From Williamsia faeni (lineage in GTDB: Bacteria; Actinomycetota; Actinomycetes; Mycobacteriales; Mycobacteriaceae): 64,000 bases of DNA. Under the pieces are notes generated by a model. That model was not told the origin of the DNA and ran no database searches. It saw only the letters and a program-made list of their open reading frames with translations. Below are positions 41,000 through 51,424 of the stretch, in pieces. Location: the NCBI GenBank assembly GCA_003202005.1, contig QJJF01000002.1, positions 62,001 through 126,000 on the forward strand. The letters are read 5' to 3'. Made by a program: the position numbers and the translations under genes. The first letter of the stretch is position 1, and each line of letters starts with the position of its first letter.

Positions 41000-43900
41000 G
41001 TGGCCGACACACAGTCGCCGGACGATCTGAACCACAGCGGTTCGGCGCATGAGTTTCCGCACAAGATGCGAGTGCATGCACTCGCAAGAATTTTGGGGCT
41101 GAGCAGCCGCGAGGTTCTCGCGCACCTCGCCGACATGGGAATCACGGCTCGCAGCCCCCAGTCGAGCATCGTGCGCAGTACCGCCATCGCTGTTCGCGAC
41201 AAGATCGCTGCTGGTGAAGAAGCCGAACCGGCGGATTCAGAGGCTTCGGAAGCTTCGGCCGAACCTTCCGAGCCCGCTGATACCGCCGAGGTTCCCGCCC
41301 CGGCAGCTGATCAGCAGGCGCCGGCCGCCGAGCCGGAGATCCCGGTCGCCGAACCGGAAGCCGTCCCTGCCGAACCGGAAGCCGTAGCCCCAGAGGCCGC
41401 GGCGCCTGCGGCGGTGGAACCCACCGACGTGGAACCCTCTCCTGACGAGGCCCCGGCCCGTGCTCCTCGGGTCAGGCGCAAGAAGACCGCCGAAACGTTC
41501 AATCTGTTCTCTGCGGCTGAAGAAGAAGCCCCACTCGCGGTGGAGCGACCTGCTTCGACCGAACATGCCGGATCTCCGCTGTTCCTGTCGGCGGAGCCCG
41601 TGGCACCTGTGCACGCAGACCAGGAATCCGACGACTCCGACACCGATGCTGACTCTGATGATGACGGTGATGGTGGTTCACGTCGCCGTCGTCGTGGCCG
41701 CCGCGGACGTGGGCGTGGTCGCGGTGAAGCCGCATCCGCGGACGGGACCGACGAAGACACCTCTGTTGATGCGGACACCCGGGAATCGGACAGCCAGGAC
41801 GCCCAAGAATCGGACACCCAGGCGTCAGACACCGCGGACTCCGACGACGAGCAGACAGACAAGACCGAGGTCAAGAGCAACAACCGCCGCAAGCGCAGCC
41901 GGTCGAAGAAGCCCAGAACCGACGCCGACGCGGATTTGACCTCCGATGCATCGGATGACGGTGACGTCACCGGTGAGAAGGCCGACTCGTCCACCGACGA
42001 TGCCGAAGCCGCTGAAGACAGCACCACCGGCGACTCGAAGGTTTCGGGCGACGCCGACTCCGATGATTCGGATGAGTCCGGTGACGAGGCCGGTTCGGCC
42101 AACCGTCGTCGCCGGCGCCGTCGCCGTCGTAAAGGCGGCGAGAGTGACGACGCCACCACCACGGACGATCCGCCGAATACGGTTGTGCACGAGCGTGAAC
42201 CCCGCAACAAGTCGCGGGTCCGCGATGAGGTGCAGGGTATCTCCGGTTCGACACGGCTCGAGGCGAAGCGTCAGCGTCGCCGTGATGGACGTGACGCGGG
42301 TCGTCGTCGTCCGCCGATCCTGAGCGAGTCCGAGTTCCTGGCCCGCCGCGAATCGGTCGACCGGGTGATGGTTGTCCGGGAACGCTCCGGCGTGGCCGCG
42401 ACCGTGACCCACGAGGCACACGGCGACAATTCGCCCTCCGATGCACCGCAGGCAACCCGCGACTACACCCAGGTCGCGGTCCTCGAAGACGGCGTTCTGG
42501 TGGAGCACTTCGTGACCACGTCGAACTCCTCGTCGATGGTCGGCAACATCTACCTCGGACGGGTGCAGAACGTTCTGCCCGGCATGGAGGCGGCCTTCGT
42601 CGACATCGGCCGTGGCCGCAACGGCGTTCTCTACGCCGGTGAGGTCAACTGGGATGCAGCCGGACTCGACGGTGGTTCGCGAAAGATCGAGCAGGCACTG
42701 CGGCCCGGTGATCCGGTCCTGGTGCAGGTCAGCAAGGATCCGGTGGGGCACAAGGGTGCTCGCCTGACCACGCAGATCTCGCTGGCCGGTCGTTACCTGG
42801 TCTATGTGCCCGGTGGCGGATCGACCGGGATCAGCCGCAAGCTGCCCGACACCGAGCGCAAGCGTCTGAAGCAGATCCTCGGCAAGATCGTCCCCGACGA
42901 CGCCGGCGTGATCATCCGCACGGCGTCCGAAGGTGTGGCTGCCGAAGAACTCACCCGCGACATCGAACGTCTGCAGCAGCAGTGGGAGACAATCAGCGCG
43001 GCGACACCGGCGGCGGGCAAGTCGAAATCGACTGCGCCCCAGGCTCTGTACGAAGAGCCCGATCTGCTGGTGAAGGTTGTCCGCGATCTGTTCAACGAAG
43101 ACTTCAAGAAGTTGATCGTCGAAGGCAACGGCGCCTGGGATCAGGTCGAGAGCTACGTCCGCGGAGTCGCCCCCGACCTTCTCGATCGCGTCGAGCGCTT
43201 CGACAAGGCGCATGCGGACGCACCCGACGTCTTCGATGTGCACCGGATCGACGAGCAGCTGGCAAAGGCATTGGACCGAAAGGTCTGGCTCCCGTCAGGC
43301 GGCACGCTGATCATCGAGCACACCGAAGCCATGACGGTCGTCGACGTCAACACCGGTAAGTTCACCGGCTCCGGCGGCAACCTCGAAGAGACCGTCACCC
43401 GCAACAACCTGGAAGCCGCCGAGGAAATCGTGCGGCAGATGAGGTTGCGCGACATCGGCGGCATGATCATCGTCGACTTCATCGACATGGTCCTCGAATC
43501 GAACCGGGATCTGGTGCTGCGCAGGCTCACCGAGGCCCTGGGACGGGATCGCACCCGTCATCAGGTGTCGGAGGTGACCTCACTCGGACTGGTGCAGATG
43601 ACGCGTAAGCGCCTCGGTACCGGACTGCTCGAGGCGTTCTCGACCACGTGTACCTGCTGCAGTGGCCGGGGGATCGTGGTGCACGCCAACCCGGTTGAGA
43701 TCTCCGCAGGTGGCGACGACTCGAACCGCGGCGGCAGTGATTCGAAGCGTCCGCGCCGGAATCGCCGGGGCGGCAAGACCGATCAGCCGGCTGTCGCGCA
43801 GGTCGTCGAATCGAAGCCGGCGCCGCACAGCCCGGCCGAGCATCCGATGTTCCGGGCGATGGCGAGCCACACGACGGACTCCGACGGTGAAACGCACCAC

Positions 43901-44392
43901 GCCGATGCCCACGGCACCGAAAAGCATGACGCAGAACCTGATTCGAGCGCAGCGACGACAGCGTCGCCCGCTGCTGCGGAATCACCGGTCACCCAGGACG
44001 TCGCCGTGGTTGCAGAACCACAGCGCCAGGCCCCGGTGATCGAACCGGAATCGCAGCCCGAATCGGTCGTGGCCGCAGCAGACAAGGTCGATGGACCGTC
44101 GGTGACGGATGTCACGACCGTCCCGTCCGTGGCCGAGGACGGCTCCGCGCCGGAGCCCGCACAGGCGCCTACCGGGCATCCGACGCCGCCCAAGCGTCGG
44201 CGCGCGGTACGGCGGAAACCAACAGCTTCTTCGGCTCCATCGCAGCCTGCGGTGGTTGTCGAGGTGGCTCCGGCCGCACCCGTCACCACGTCGGGTCCGG
44301 TGGGAGCGACCACAGAACCGGCCGTCGCCGTACGTCGCAAGCCGCGACGTCGGGCAGCCGGGCGTCCGGCAGGACCGCCGGTCGAGGAGTGA
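41000..44392 (+). CDS. rne: Ribonuclease E/G family endoribonuclease
   Basis: A 1130-residue RNase E. Residues about 20-70 resemble an IF2-N-type domain (RVHALARILGLSSREVLAHLADMGI). Then comes a long Glu/Asp/Ala/Pro and Arg-rich extension (to about 460), the S1 domain around 490-600, and the catalytic core with VVDVNTGKF near 780 and IIVDFIDM near 825. The zinc-link CTCCSGRG lies near 884 and a disordered C-terminal tail has Arg-rich patches. It drives mRNA decay and rRNA processing. Start GTG 41000 after GAGGAGAA. Confidence 0.95.
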   Translation: MADTQSPDDLNHSGSAHEFPHKMRVHALARILGLSSREVLAHLADMGITARSPQSSIVRSTAIAVRDKIAAGEEAEPADSEASEASAEPSEPADTAEVPAPAADQQAPAAEPEIPVAEPEAVPAEPEAVAPEAAAPAAVEPTDVEPSPDEAPARAPRVRRKKTAETFNLFSAAEEEAPLAVERPASTEHAGSPLFLSAEPVAPVHADQESDDSDTDADSDDDGDGGSRRRRRGRRGRGRGRGEAASADGTDEDTSVDADTRESDSQDAQESDTQASDTADSDDEQTDKTEVKSNNRRKRSRSKKPRTDADADLTSDASDDGDVTGEKADSSTDDAEAAEDSTTGDSKVSGDADSDDSDESGDEAGSANRRRRRRRRRKGGESDDATTTDDPPNTVVHEREPRNKSRVRDEVQGISGSTRLEAKRQRRRDGRDAGRRRPPILSESEFLARRESVDRVMVVRERSGVAATVTHEAHGDNSPSDAPQATRDYTQVAVLEDGVLVEHFVTTSNSSSMVGNIYLGRVQNVLPGMEAAFVDIGRGRNGVLYAGEVNWDAAGLDGGSRKIEQALRPGDPVLVQVSKDPVGHKGARLTTQISLAGRYLVYVPGGGSTGISRKLPDTERKRLKQILGKIVPDDAGVIIRTASEGVAAEELTRDIERLQQQWETISAATPAAGKSKSTAPQALYEEPDLLVKVVRDLFNEDFKKLIVEGNGAWDQVESYVRGVAPDLLDRVERFDKAHADAPDVFDVHRIDEQLAKALDRKVWLPSGGTLIIEHTEAMTVVDVNTGKFTGSGGNLEETVTRNNLEAAEEIVRQMRLRDIGGMIIVDFIDMVLESNRDLVLRRLTEALGRDRTRHQVSEVTSLGLVQMTRKRLGTGLLEAFSTTCTCCSGRGIVVHANPVEISAGGDDSNRGGSDSKRPRRNRRGGKTDQPAVAQVVESKPAPHSPAEHPMFRAMASHTTDSDGETHHADAHGTEKHDAEPDSSAATTASPAAAESPVTQDVAVVAEPQRQAPVIEPESQPESVVAAADKVDGPSVTDVTTVPSVAEDGSAPEPAQAPTGHPTPPKRRRAVRRKPTASSAPSQPAVVVEVAPAAPVTTSGPVGATTEPAVAVRRKPRRRAAGRPAGPPVEE

Positions 44393-44403
44393 AACACGCG
44401 GGA

Positions 44404-44446
44404 TACGGGAGCTGGTTTGACCTGGTCGACCACACTCCCGTAACCT
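44404..44446 (+). promoter_or_regulatory. SigA-type promoter for rplU-rpmA with overlapping inverted repeat
   Basis: TTGACC (44417-44422) and TAACCT (44441-44446) are 18 bp apart, a good housekeeping promoter ahead of rplU. An inverted repeat, TACGGGAG (44404-44411) with CTCCCGTA (44435-44442), brackets the -35 and touches the -10. Confidence 0.6.
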
Positions 44447-44561
44447 GGATCAGTCGCCATTCGGCGGACGGATAGCGCTGCGAGAATTGCGGCGCCCGGC
44501 CGGATCGGCAACGGGCAAGAGCCCGAACGAACCACGACAGACAGTAAGAGGTAGCTCTCCG

Positions 44562-44873
44562 ATGGCAACGTACGCGATCGTCAAGACCGGCGGTAAGCAG
44601 TACAAGGTCGCTGAAGGCGATCTGGTAAAGGTCGAGAAGATTGACAGCAAGCTCGGTGAATCCGTCTCGCTGCCCGTGACGCTTGTCGTCAACGGTGCTG
44701 ATCTGACCACGGACGCAGACGCGCTGGCGAAGATCTCGGTGACCGGTGAGGTCGTCGAGCACGTCAAGGGTCCGAAGATCAAGATCCACAAGTTCAAGAA
44801 CAAGACCGGCTACCACAAGCGCCAGGGGCACCGTCAGAAGCTGACGGTTCTCAAGGTCACCGGTATCAAGTAA
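44562..44873 (+). CDS. rplU: 50S ribosomal protein L21
   Basis: A 103-residue bL21 with [16 protein letters not shown] at the N-terminus and the signature [21 protein letters not shown] near the end. The ATG at 44562 follows AAGAGGTAG. It is followed 32 bp later by rpmA, the usual L21-L27 pair. Confidence 0.97.
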   Translation: MATYAIVKTGGKQYKVAEGDLVKVEKIDSKLGESVSLPVTLVVNGADLTTDADALAKISVTGEVVEHVKGPKIKIHKFKNKTGYHKRQGHRQKLTVLKVTGIK

Positions 44874-44905
44874 CACAAGCCCACACACTTTTCAGGAGAA
44901 CAGTC

Positions 44906-45169
44906 ATGGCACATAAGAAGGGTGCATCCAGTTCGCGCAACGGGCGCGATTCGAATGCCCAGCGACTCGGTGTGAAGCGCTTCGGTGGCCAGCAGGTCAG
45001 CGCCGGCGAGATCATCGTTCGTCAGCGCGGCACGCACTTCCACCCCGGCATCAACGTCGGACGTGGCGGCGACGACACTCTGTTCGCTCTTTCTGCAGGT
45101 GCGGTCGAGTTCGGTGCCAAGCGTGGCCGCAAGACCGTCAATATCGTTCCGGAGCCTGTGCAGGCCTGA
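44906..45169 (+). CDS. rpmA: 50S ribosomal protein L27
   Basis: An 87-residue bL27 starting [16 protein letters not shown], with [22 protein letters not shown], the conserved signature. Its N-terminus has no cleavable extension of the Staphylococcus type. It lies near the peptidyl-transferase centre. A GGAG ribosome-binding site precedes ATG 44906. obg follows after a hairpin. Confidence 0.97.
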   Translation: MAHKKGASSSRNGRDSNAQRLGVKRFGGQQVSAGEIIVRQRGTHFHPGINVGRGGDDTLFALSAGAVEFGAKRGRKTVNIVPEPVQA

Positions 45170-45202
45170 TCCGGCGCAGCCAGCTTCACAAAGCTATAGC
45201 TC

Positions 45203-45244
45203 CTAAGGGGCGGGCAGGGTCACACGATCCGGTCCGCCCCTTAG
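45203..45244 (+). terminator. Hairpin between rpmA and obg
   Basis: CTAAGGGGCGG (45203-45213) pairs perfectly with CCGCCCCTTAG (45234-45244) around a 20-nt loop and is followed by AAATTT. It may end or attenuate the rplU-rpmA transcript before obg. Confidence 0.6.
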
Positions 45245-45272
45245 AAATTTCCGAACTCTCGCAAGGTGAAAA

Positions 45273-46739
45273 ATGTCTAGATTTGTTGACCGCGTGACGA
45301 TTCACGCGACCGCGGGCAACGGCGGCCACGGCTGCTCCTCTGTTCATCGCGAGAAGTTCAAACCCCTCGGTGGCCCTGACGGCGGCAACGGTGGCAACGG
45401 CGGCGACGTGACCCTGGTGGTCGATTCGCAGGTCCACACGTTGCTCGACTTCCACTTCCACCCGCATGCCAAGGCCGGCAACGGCCGACCCGGTGCCGGC
45501 GCCAACCGCGATGGCGCCAAGGGCGAACCGCTGGTGCTGCCGGTGCCGGATGGCACGATGGTCCTCGACCCCGACGGCAGGCTCCTGGCCGACCTCGTGG
45601 GGGAGGGCACCACATTTGCGGCGGCCTCGGGTGGCCGTGGTGGTCTCGGCAACGCCTCCCTCGCGTCCAAGGCACGCAAGGCTCCCGGCTTCGCCCTGCT
45701 CGGTGAAGAAGGCGAGATCCGCGAGCTCGTCCTCGAACTCAAGTCCGTTGCGGACGTCGGCCTGGTCGGCTTCCCGTCGGCCGGCAAATCGTCGCTGGTG
45801 TCGGTGCTCTCTGCGGCCAAGCCGAAGATCGCCGACTATCCCTTCACGACGCTGCGCCCCAACCTGGGTGTGGTCAACAGCGGGTCGGAAACCTTCACCA
45901 TCGCCGATGTCCCCGGGCTGATCCCCGGTGCTTCGGAAGGTCGCGGACTCGGCCTCGATTTCTTGCGCCACATCGAGCGTTGCGCGGTGTTGGCGCACGT
46001 CGTCGACTGCGCCACTCTCGAGCCCGGTCGTGATCCGATCACCGACATCGATGTCCTCGAAGCCGAACTGGCCGCCTATCAGCCGGTACTGAAGTCCGAC
46101 ACCGGTCTGGGCGATCTCGCGAGCCGGCCGCGTGTGGTGATCCTCAACAAGATCGACGTACCCGACGCCGCCGAACTCGCCGAGTTGATCAAACCTGAAC
46201 TGGCACAGCGTGGCTGGCCGATTTTCATGATCTCGGCTGTCACTCACAAGGGACTCAAAGAACTGACGTACGCACTTGCCGACCAGGTGCGGCAGTACCG
46301 GATCGATCATCCGAAGCCGGTTGCCCGTCGCCCGGTGATCCGTCCGATCGCCACCGACGACAGCGGATTCTCCGTGATCGCCGATCCGGACGAGCCCGGT
46401 GGCTTCATCGTCCGCGGCACGCGTCCGGAGCGCTGGATCAAGCAGACGCAGTTCGGGAACGACGAGGCGGTTGGCTACCTCGCTGACCGGCTCAGTCGAC
46501 TCGGTGTCGAGGCCGAACTGGTGAAACAGGGTGCCGAGGCCGGATGTCTGGTCACCATCGGCGAGGTCTCGTTCGAATGGGAGCCGCAAGTTGCTGTGGC
46601 AGAGGACTTCCCGATGAGCGGTCGCGGATCTGACATCCGTCTCGATCGCCCCGACCGGGTCGGTGCGTCCGATCGTAAGATCGCCCGGCGCCTGCGTCGC
46701 GGCCTCGAAGTGGAACTCGAGGATCCGGACGAATCGTGA
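45273..46739 (+). CDS. obg: GTPase Obg (CgtA)
   Basis: A 488-residue Obg GTPase. The Gly-rich OBG fold occupies residues 1-158 ([14 protein letters not shown]). The G domain has GFPSAGKSS near 166, DVPGLI near 212 and NKID near 292, and an OCT domain follows near 350-430. It acts in late 50S assembly and stress response. Start ATG 45273. The stop overlaps proB by 4 bp (GTGA). Confidence 0.96.
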   Translation: MSRFVDRVTIHATAGNGGHGCSSVHREKFKPLGGPDGGNGGNGGDVTLVVDSQVHTLLDFHFHPHAKAGNGRPGAGANRDGAKGEPLVLPVPDGTMVLDPDGRLLADLVGEGTTFAAASGGRGGLGNASLASKARKAPGFALLGEEGEIRELVLELKSVADVGLVGFPSAGKSSLVSVLSAAKPKIADYPFTTLRPNLGVVNSGSETFTIADVPGLIPGASEGRGLGLDFLRHIERCAVLAHVVDCATLEPGRDPITDIDVLEAELAAYQPVLKSDTGLGDLASRPRVVILNKIDVPDAAELAELIKPELAQRGWPIFMISAVTHKGLKELTYALADQVRQYRIDHPKPVARRPVIRPIATDDSGFSVIADPDEPGGFIVRGTRPERWIKQTQFGNDEAVGYLADRLSRLGVEAELVKQGAEAGCLVTIGEVSFEWEPQVAVAEDFPMSGRGSDIRLDRPDRVGASDRKIARRLRRGLEVELEDPDES

Positions 46740-47842
46740 CGACCAGTGCCACCCGGCAACAGATCACTGGTGCCCGCAGCATTGTTGTGAAGATCGGCTC
46801 GTCGGCGCTCACCGAGCTGACCACAGGCCTCGACGTCAGGCGGCTCGATGCCCTCGCCGATGCGATCGAAGCGCGGATGCGTGCGGGTTCGGACGTCATC
46901 GTCGTGTCGTCCGGTGCCATCGGTGCCGGCATCGCGCCACTCGGGCTCAAGGCCCGGCCGAAGGATCTCGCGACCAAGCAGGCAGCGGCCAGTGTCGGTC
47001 AGCTTGCTCTGGCGCATGCCTGGAACACGTCGTTCGCCCGCTATGACCGAACCGTCGGGCAGGTGCTGCTGACCGCCCATGACGTCTCCCTGCGTGCTCA
47101 TCACGCCAACGCGCAGCGGACACTCGATCGGTTGCGTTCGCTGGGCGCAGTGGCGATCGTCAACGAAAACGACACCGTGGCAACCAATGAGATCCGTTTC
47201 GGTGACAACGACCGGCTGGCTGCCCTGGTGGCACATCTGGCCGGCGCCGATGCGCTGGTTCTCCTGTCCGATGTCGATGGACTCTATGACGGCGACCCGC
47301 GCAAGGGTGATGCCACGTTGATCCCCGAAGTCGGTGGCCCCGAAGATCTCGACGGCGTCATCGCCGGTAGCGGTGGTGCACTCGGTACCGGCGGGATGGC
47401 CTCCAAGCTCTCGGCCGCTCGGCTGGCCGCCGATGCCGGTCTCCCGGTCTTGCTCGCAGCGGCAGCGGACGCCTCGGCAGCATTGACGGACGCTTCGGTG
47501 GGTACCGCGTTTGCACCACGGCCCCAACGTCTTTCAGCACGTAAGTTCTGGGTTCGGCATGCCGCGGAGGCCACCGGTCGTCTTATTCTCGACGACGGAG
47601 CCATCCGGGCCGTTGCCGGGGCGCGGCATTCGCTCCTGGCGGCGGGCATCGTCGCAACAAAAGGTCGCTTCTACAACGGCGACGTGGTTGATCTCGCCGA
47701 TCAGAAGGGCCAGACCCGCGCGCGGGGCGTCGTCGGTTATGACGCCGGCGAAGTGGCCCAGATGATCGGGAAATCAACCGGGGATCTACCGGCGGACTTT
47801 CGCCGGCCGGTCGTTCACGCCGATGATCTGGTGGCGCTGTAG
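46736..47842 (+). CDS. proB: Glutamate 5-kinase
   Basis: A 368-residue kinase of the amino acid kinase fold ([11 protein letters not shown], then [25 protein letters not shown]) with a C-terminal PUA domain from about residue 280 ([17 protein letters not shown]). It phosphorylates glutamate in the first step of proline synthesis. It is translationally coupled to obg. Its last 28 bp overlap the 3' end of the sirtuin gene on the other strand. Confidence 0.95.
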   Translation: MTTSATRQQITGARSIVVKIGSSALTELTTGLDVRRLDALADAIEARMRAGSDVIVVSSGAIGAGIAPLGLKARPKDLATKQAAASVGQLALAHAWNTSFARYDRTVGQVLLTAHDVSLRAHHANAQRTLDRLRSLGAVAIVNENDTVATNEIRFGDNDRLAALVAHLAGADALVLLSDVDGLYDGDPRKGDATLIPEVGGPEDLDGVIAGSGGALGTGGMASKLSAARLAADAGLPVLLAAAADASAALTDASVGTAFAPRPQRLSARKFWVRHAAEATGRLILDDGAIRAVAGARHSLLAAGIVATKGRFYNGDVVDLADQKGQTRARGVVGYDAGEVAQMIGKSTGDLPADFRRPVVHADDLVAL

Positions 47843-48726
47843 AAGTCTGCGGAGTCGACGAGCAACAGTTCGAGTACCTGTGAGCACGAGCCGTCGATCT
47901 TGAGAGTTGCCATCTCGTCGCCGCGGGTGTGACCGCGGTTGACGATGTAAATCGGTGTGCCGTTGCGCCGGGCGCGGCGGACGAAACGCAGGCCACTCAT
48001 CACGGTCAGCGACGATCCGAGCACCAGCAGTGCATCCGCCTCGTCGACCATCGCAAAACCCTGCTCGACAACGCTTTTCGGCACACTTTCGCCGAAGTAG
48101 ACGATGTCGGGTTTCAGGATTCCGCCGCAGGCCGGACAGTCGACCATGGTGAAGTCGGTGGTGTCGGCGACCACGACATCGGCATCCGGCGCCACCTCGA
48201 TGGCACCCCGGCCGCGGATCCGGGTGACGAAACCGGCGTTGTGAGGCTCGAGGAGATCTGCGAGCCGATGGCGCGACATCACGTGCGCGCAGCTCAGGCA
48301 CCGGACACGACCGTAGCTGCCATGGAGATCGAGCACGGCCCGGTTCCCGGCCTTGAGGTGCAGCATGTCCACGTTCTGGGTGATGATTCCGTTGATCCGG
48401 CCGTCTCGCTCCAGATCGGCGAGGGCGCGATGGCCGGCGTTGGGTAACGCGGCATCCATGTGACGCCAGCCGATGTGGTTGCGGGCCCAGTAGTGGCGGC
48501 GGAACTGCGCGGAACTGAGAAACATCTCGATTGTCATCGGCGTGCGAGCGGGGGAGCCCGGACTGCGGTAGTCGGGGATACCCGAATCGGTCGACATGCC
48601 CGCGCCGGTCAGTACGAGGGCGCGTTGGCCTGCGAGTTGTTCGCGGAGCTGCTGTATCCGCTGCGGGAGGTCGGGGTCGGGGTCGGTGGGCTCTGCAGGT
48701 GCCCACTGCACCGGGCGGGTTCGCAC
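47815..48726 (-). CDS. Sir2-family NAD-dependent protein deacetylase
   Basis: About 303 residues from GTG 48726. Sirtuin motifs: [15 protein letters not shown] (NAD binding) near residue 35, TQNVDMLH with the catalytic His region HGSYG, two zinc CxxC pairs (CLSC and CPACGG), VYFGESVP, and LGSSLTV. It removes acyl groups from lysines using NAD and may act on acetyl-CoA synthetase or other proteins. The in-frame region upstream of the chosen start lies in the ectC terminator and is not sirtuin-like. The 3' end overlaps proB by 28 bp. It is co-directional with ectABC but separated from it by a terminator. Confidence 0.9.
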   Translation of the reverse strand: MRTRPVQWAPAEPTDPDPDLPQRIQQLREQLAGQRALVLTGAGMSTDSGIPDYRSPGSPARTPMTIEMFLSSAQFRRHYWARNHIGWRHMDAALPNAGHRALADLERDGRINGIITQNVDMLHLKAGNRAVLDLHGSYGRVRCLSCAHVMSRHRLADLLEPHNAGFVTRIRGRGAIEVAPDADVVVADTTDFTMVDCPACGGILKPDIVYFGESVPKSVVEQGFAMVDEADALLVLGSSLTVMSGLRFVRRARRNGTPIYIVNRGHTRGDEMATLKIDGSCSQVLELLLVDSADFYSATRSSA

Positions 48727-48770
48727 GACATCCAGGGTACCGGGGCAATCGAGATGTCGGCCCGACCGCA

Positions 48771-48804
48771 AAACTCGGCACCCCTGGTGTGGGGTGCCGA
48801 GTTT
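48771..48804 (-). terminator. Terminator of the ectABC operon
   Basis: A 14-bp perfect stem (48771-48784 with 48791-48804) with a 6-nt loop. On the minus strand it ends in GAGTTTT, directly after ectC and before the sirtuin gene. Confidence 0.88.
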
Positions 48805-48931
48805 CTCTTGCCGGATCCGGCCCGCGCGAGGCCACCGAAGTGTCCGGGCAACTGGCGCAACGCACTTGCGCCAGACAGCGCTACCCGGCGAGGGCCCGAA
48901 GACAGCGGGCCGCGCCCCGGCCGGACCCGCG

Positions 48932-49330
48932 TCAGGTGCCGACGGTGACCAGCGGGTAAACACCGTTCTCGTCGTGGGTCTCGTTGCCGACGACGGGCGG
49001 GTTGAACACGCACAGCATGCGCATCTGGGTATCGGCGGTGACGGTGTGCCGTTCGTGGCCGTTCAGCAGGTACATCGAGCCGGGGCCGAGCGGGTACTTC
49101 TCGCCGGTTTCGCGGTCGAGGAGCGTGCCCTCACCTTCGACCAGCCAGACGGCCTCCACGTGGTTGGCGTAGTGGAACTCGTTGTCTGTTCCGGCCTTGA
49201 TGGTCGTCTCGTGGAAGGAGAATCCGACCAGGTCGCCGCCGAGCACGATTCGCTTGGAACGCCAGTTCCCGTTGTCGGCCTCGATGTCACGGTCGGTATC
49301 GGTGATCTCCTGCGTGGTACGCACAATCAT
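48932..49330 (-). CDS. ectC: L-ectoine synthase
   Basis: A 132-residue cupin that starts [17 protein letters not shown]. Cupin residues include [20 protein letters not shown] and GHERHTV. It closes N-gamma-acetyl-diaminobutyrate into the osmolyte ectoine. GAAAGG lies upstream of ATG 49330. It is the last gene of the ectA-ectB-ectC operon; no ectoine hydroxylase (ectD) follows. Confidence 0.96.
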   Translation of the reverse strand: MIVRTTQEITDTDRDIEADNGNWRSKRIVLGGDLVGFSFHETTIKAGTDNEFHYANHVEAVWLVEGEGTLLDRETGEKYPLGPGSMYLLNGHERHTVTADTQMRMLCVFNPPVVGNETHDENGVYPLVTVGT

Positions 49331-49408
49331 GTCTGTAAACCTTTCTGTTGCAGGGGAGACGAAGACGTAGTCGGAGCTCGACCTCGAACCCGGCTTGGTC
49401 GTCGGAGC

Positions 49409-50686
49409 TCAGGAATGGAGGATCTCTGCGGTCGCCTGGGCGAGGATCGCGAGGCCCTGATCGAGCTCTTCGTTGCTGATCGTCAGCGGTGGCAGGAGCT
49501 TCACGACCTCGTCCGACGGGCCGGCGGATTCGACCAGCAGTCCGCGGTCGTAGGCGAGTGCGCAAACCTTGGCGGCGTGCGCGGGTTCGGCGAAGACCAG
49601 TCCCTGGACCATGCCGCGGCCGCGGGTGCTGATGCCCTCATGTGCGCCGCACAGCGAGATGAACGCGTCGCGGATCCGCTCGCCCTTGGCGAGCGTCTCC
49701 TTCTCGAAGGTGTCGTCCGACCAGTAGTGCTCGATCGCCTTCGTGGCGGTGACAAACGCGGGGTTGTTGCCGCGGAAGGTGCCGTTGTGCTCGCCCGGTG
49801 CCCAGACGTCGAGATGCGGCTTGAACAGCGTCAAGGCCATCGGGAGTCCGTACCCGCCGATCGACTTCGACAGGGTGACGATGTCGGGCTCGATGCCGGC
49901 CTCCTCGAACGAGAAGAACGGTCCGGTGCGGCCGCAGCCCATCTGCACATCGTCGACGATCAACAGGATGTCGCGGCGCTTGCAGAGTTCGGACAGGGCC
50001 CGCAGCCATTCCGGTCGGGCGACATTGACGCCGCCCTCACCCTGCACGGTCTCGACGATGACGGCAGCCGGACGGTTGAGTCCGCTACCCGAGTCGTCGA
50101 GTACGCGCTCGAACCAGCTGAAGTCCTCGACGACACCGTCGAAGTAGTTGTCGAAGGGCATCGGGGTGGCATGGACCAGCGGGATACCGGCACCGGCGCG
50201 CTTCATCGAGTTTCCGGTCACGGAGAGGGCGCCGAGCGTCATTCCGTGAAAGGCGTTGGTGAAGTTGATGATCGACGTGCGTCCGGTGACCTTTCGGGCC
50301 AGCTTCAGTGCACTTTCGACAGAGTTCGCGCCTGTGGGTCCGGGGAACTGGACCTTGTAGTCGAGTCCACGGGGAATCAGGATCTTGTCCTGAAATGCCT
50401 GCAGGAACTCGCCTTTGGCCTTGGTGGACATGTCGAGGCCGTGGGTGATGCCATCGTTTTCGATGTACTCGAGCAGGGCGGCCTTCAACAGCGGATTGTT
50501 GTGTCCGTAGTTCAAAGCTCCTGCGCCGGCGAAGAAGTCGAGGTACTGCTTGCCCTCGTTGTCCGTGACCCACGCGCCCTTGGCGCTGGTGAAGATCGCG
50601 GGCCAACTGCGGCTGTAGCTGCGAACCTCGGATTCGCGGGTTTCGAAAATGTTGCTCGAGAAGGTTTCTTGCATTGATGCAGTCAT
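49409..50686 (-). CDS. ectB: Diaminobutyrate-2-oxoglutarate transaminase
   Basis: A 425-residue class III PLP aminotransferase. ATG 50686 is preceded by GGAGGA; a longer in-frame start lacks this. Family motifs: [39 protein letters not shown] (cofactor-binding Asp) and [13 protein letters not shown] (PLP Lys). It makes L-2,4-diaminobutyrate from aspartate semialdehyde and glutamate. It sits second in the ectABC operon; the 177-bp gap to ectA is longer than usual. Confidence 0.96.
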   Translation of the reverse strand: MTASMQETFSSNIFETRESEVRSYSRSWPAIFTSAKGAWVTDNEGKQYLDFFAGAGALNYGHNNPLLKAALLEYIENDGITHGLDMSTKAKGEFLQAFQDKILIPRGLDYKVQFPGPTGANSVESALKLARKVTGRTSIINFTNAFHGMTLGALSVTGNSMKRAGAGIPLVHATPMPFDNYFDGVVEDFSWFERVLDDSGSGLNRPAAVIVETVQGEGGVNVARPEWLRALSELCKRRDILLIVDDVQMGCGRTGPFFSFEEAGIEPDIVTLSKSIGGYGLPMALTLFKPHLDVWAPGEHNGTFRGNNPAFVTATKAIEHYWSDDTFEKETLAKGERIRDAFISLCGAHEGISTRGRGMVQGLVFAEPAHAAKVCALAYDRGLLVESAGPSDEVVKLLPPLTISNEELDQGLAILAQATAEILHS

Positions 50687-50863
50687 GATTCCTCCGATGG
50701 GTGCGAAAAACTCCCCGCTTCTCACCTGTTGGTACAGGGATGCGGGTTATTTCCAACTGAGTTGGGGGTGATGGTGGCGGGCGGGTAGATCCCGGCTTCC
50801 GCCTGGGTCGGCGAGGGCTACGCCGACGAGCTGCCACACGCAGGCGGCCTGATGCTCTCGAGG

Positions 50864-51385
50864 TCAGCGTCGCGGAGCGACGATGTACAGATCCTCTTGC
50901 TCGTGATCGTCCGGAAAATCGTTGGCCGAGAACAGTTCTTCACGCCGGATGCTCATCTCGCGGCGATCGGCCAAACCTTGGAACAAAGCCTGAGAGGCGG
51001 TGTTGTCCGGACTGATGGTGGTGTGCAGTGTCGTGATTCCGCGCGGCTCGAGTCGATCCATCAACTGGTTCAACATCTTTCCGGCCAATCCGAGACCCCG
51101 CTGGTCGGCGTCGACGGCAACCTGCCACACCATGACGGCGTCGGGCAAGTGCGGTCGGAGATAACCGGTCACAAATCCGACGACTTCACCGTCGACTTCG
51201 GCGACCACGGATGTCTGGGCGTAATCCTGACACCACAGAATGTAGGCGTAACTCGAATTGAGGTCGAGAACTTTTGAGTCACGGGCGATTTCCCAGAGCC
51301 GGACTCCGTCGGAAACCTTTGGGGAACGAAATGCCACCGCGTCCGGCGCGGCGGTTAGGGTAGCGCTGATCTGAGTTGGGCTCAT
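50864..51385 (-). CDS. ectA: L-2,4-diaminobutyrate acetyltransferase
   Basis: A 173-residue GNAT acetyltransferase. Characteristic parts are WEIARDSKVLDLNSSYAY near the start, the acetyl-CoA site QVAVDADQRGLGLAGKML, and TISPDNTASQALF. It acetylates diaminobutyrate on the gamma nitrogen. It is the first gene of the operon. No clear ribosome-binding site precedes ATG 51385; a promoter placed just upstream suggests a very short leader or leaderless mRNA. Confidence 0.95.
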   Translation of the reverse strand: MSPTQISATLTAAPDAVAFRSPKVSDGVRLWEIARDSKVLDLNSSYAYILWCQDYAQTSVVAEVDGEVVGFVTGYLRPHLPDAVMVWQVAVDADQRGLGLAGKMLNQLMDRLEPRGITTLHTTISPDNTASQALFQGLADRREMSIRREELFSANDFPDDHEQEDLYIVAPRR

Positions 51386-51395
51386 ATCGAATTCG

Positions 51396-51424
51396 AAGTT
51401 AACAAGGCATCACATCGATGTCAC
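51396..51424 (-). promoter_or_regulatory. Candidate promoter of ectABC
   Basis: On the minus strand GTGACA (51424-51419) and TAACTT (51401-51396) are 17 bp apart, close to a housekeeping -35/-10 pair. The start point would fall around 51389, only a few bases before the ectA ATG. Confidence 0.45.

Noticed and set aside
48596-50677. A 693-codon open frame on the plus strand across the ectoine genes
   Set aside because: ectB and ectC on the minus strand match their families throughout; the opposite frame shows no domain or convincing start.
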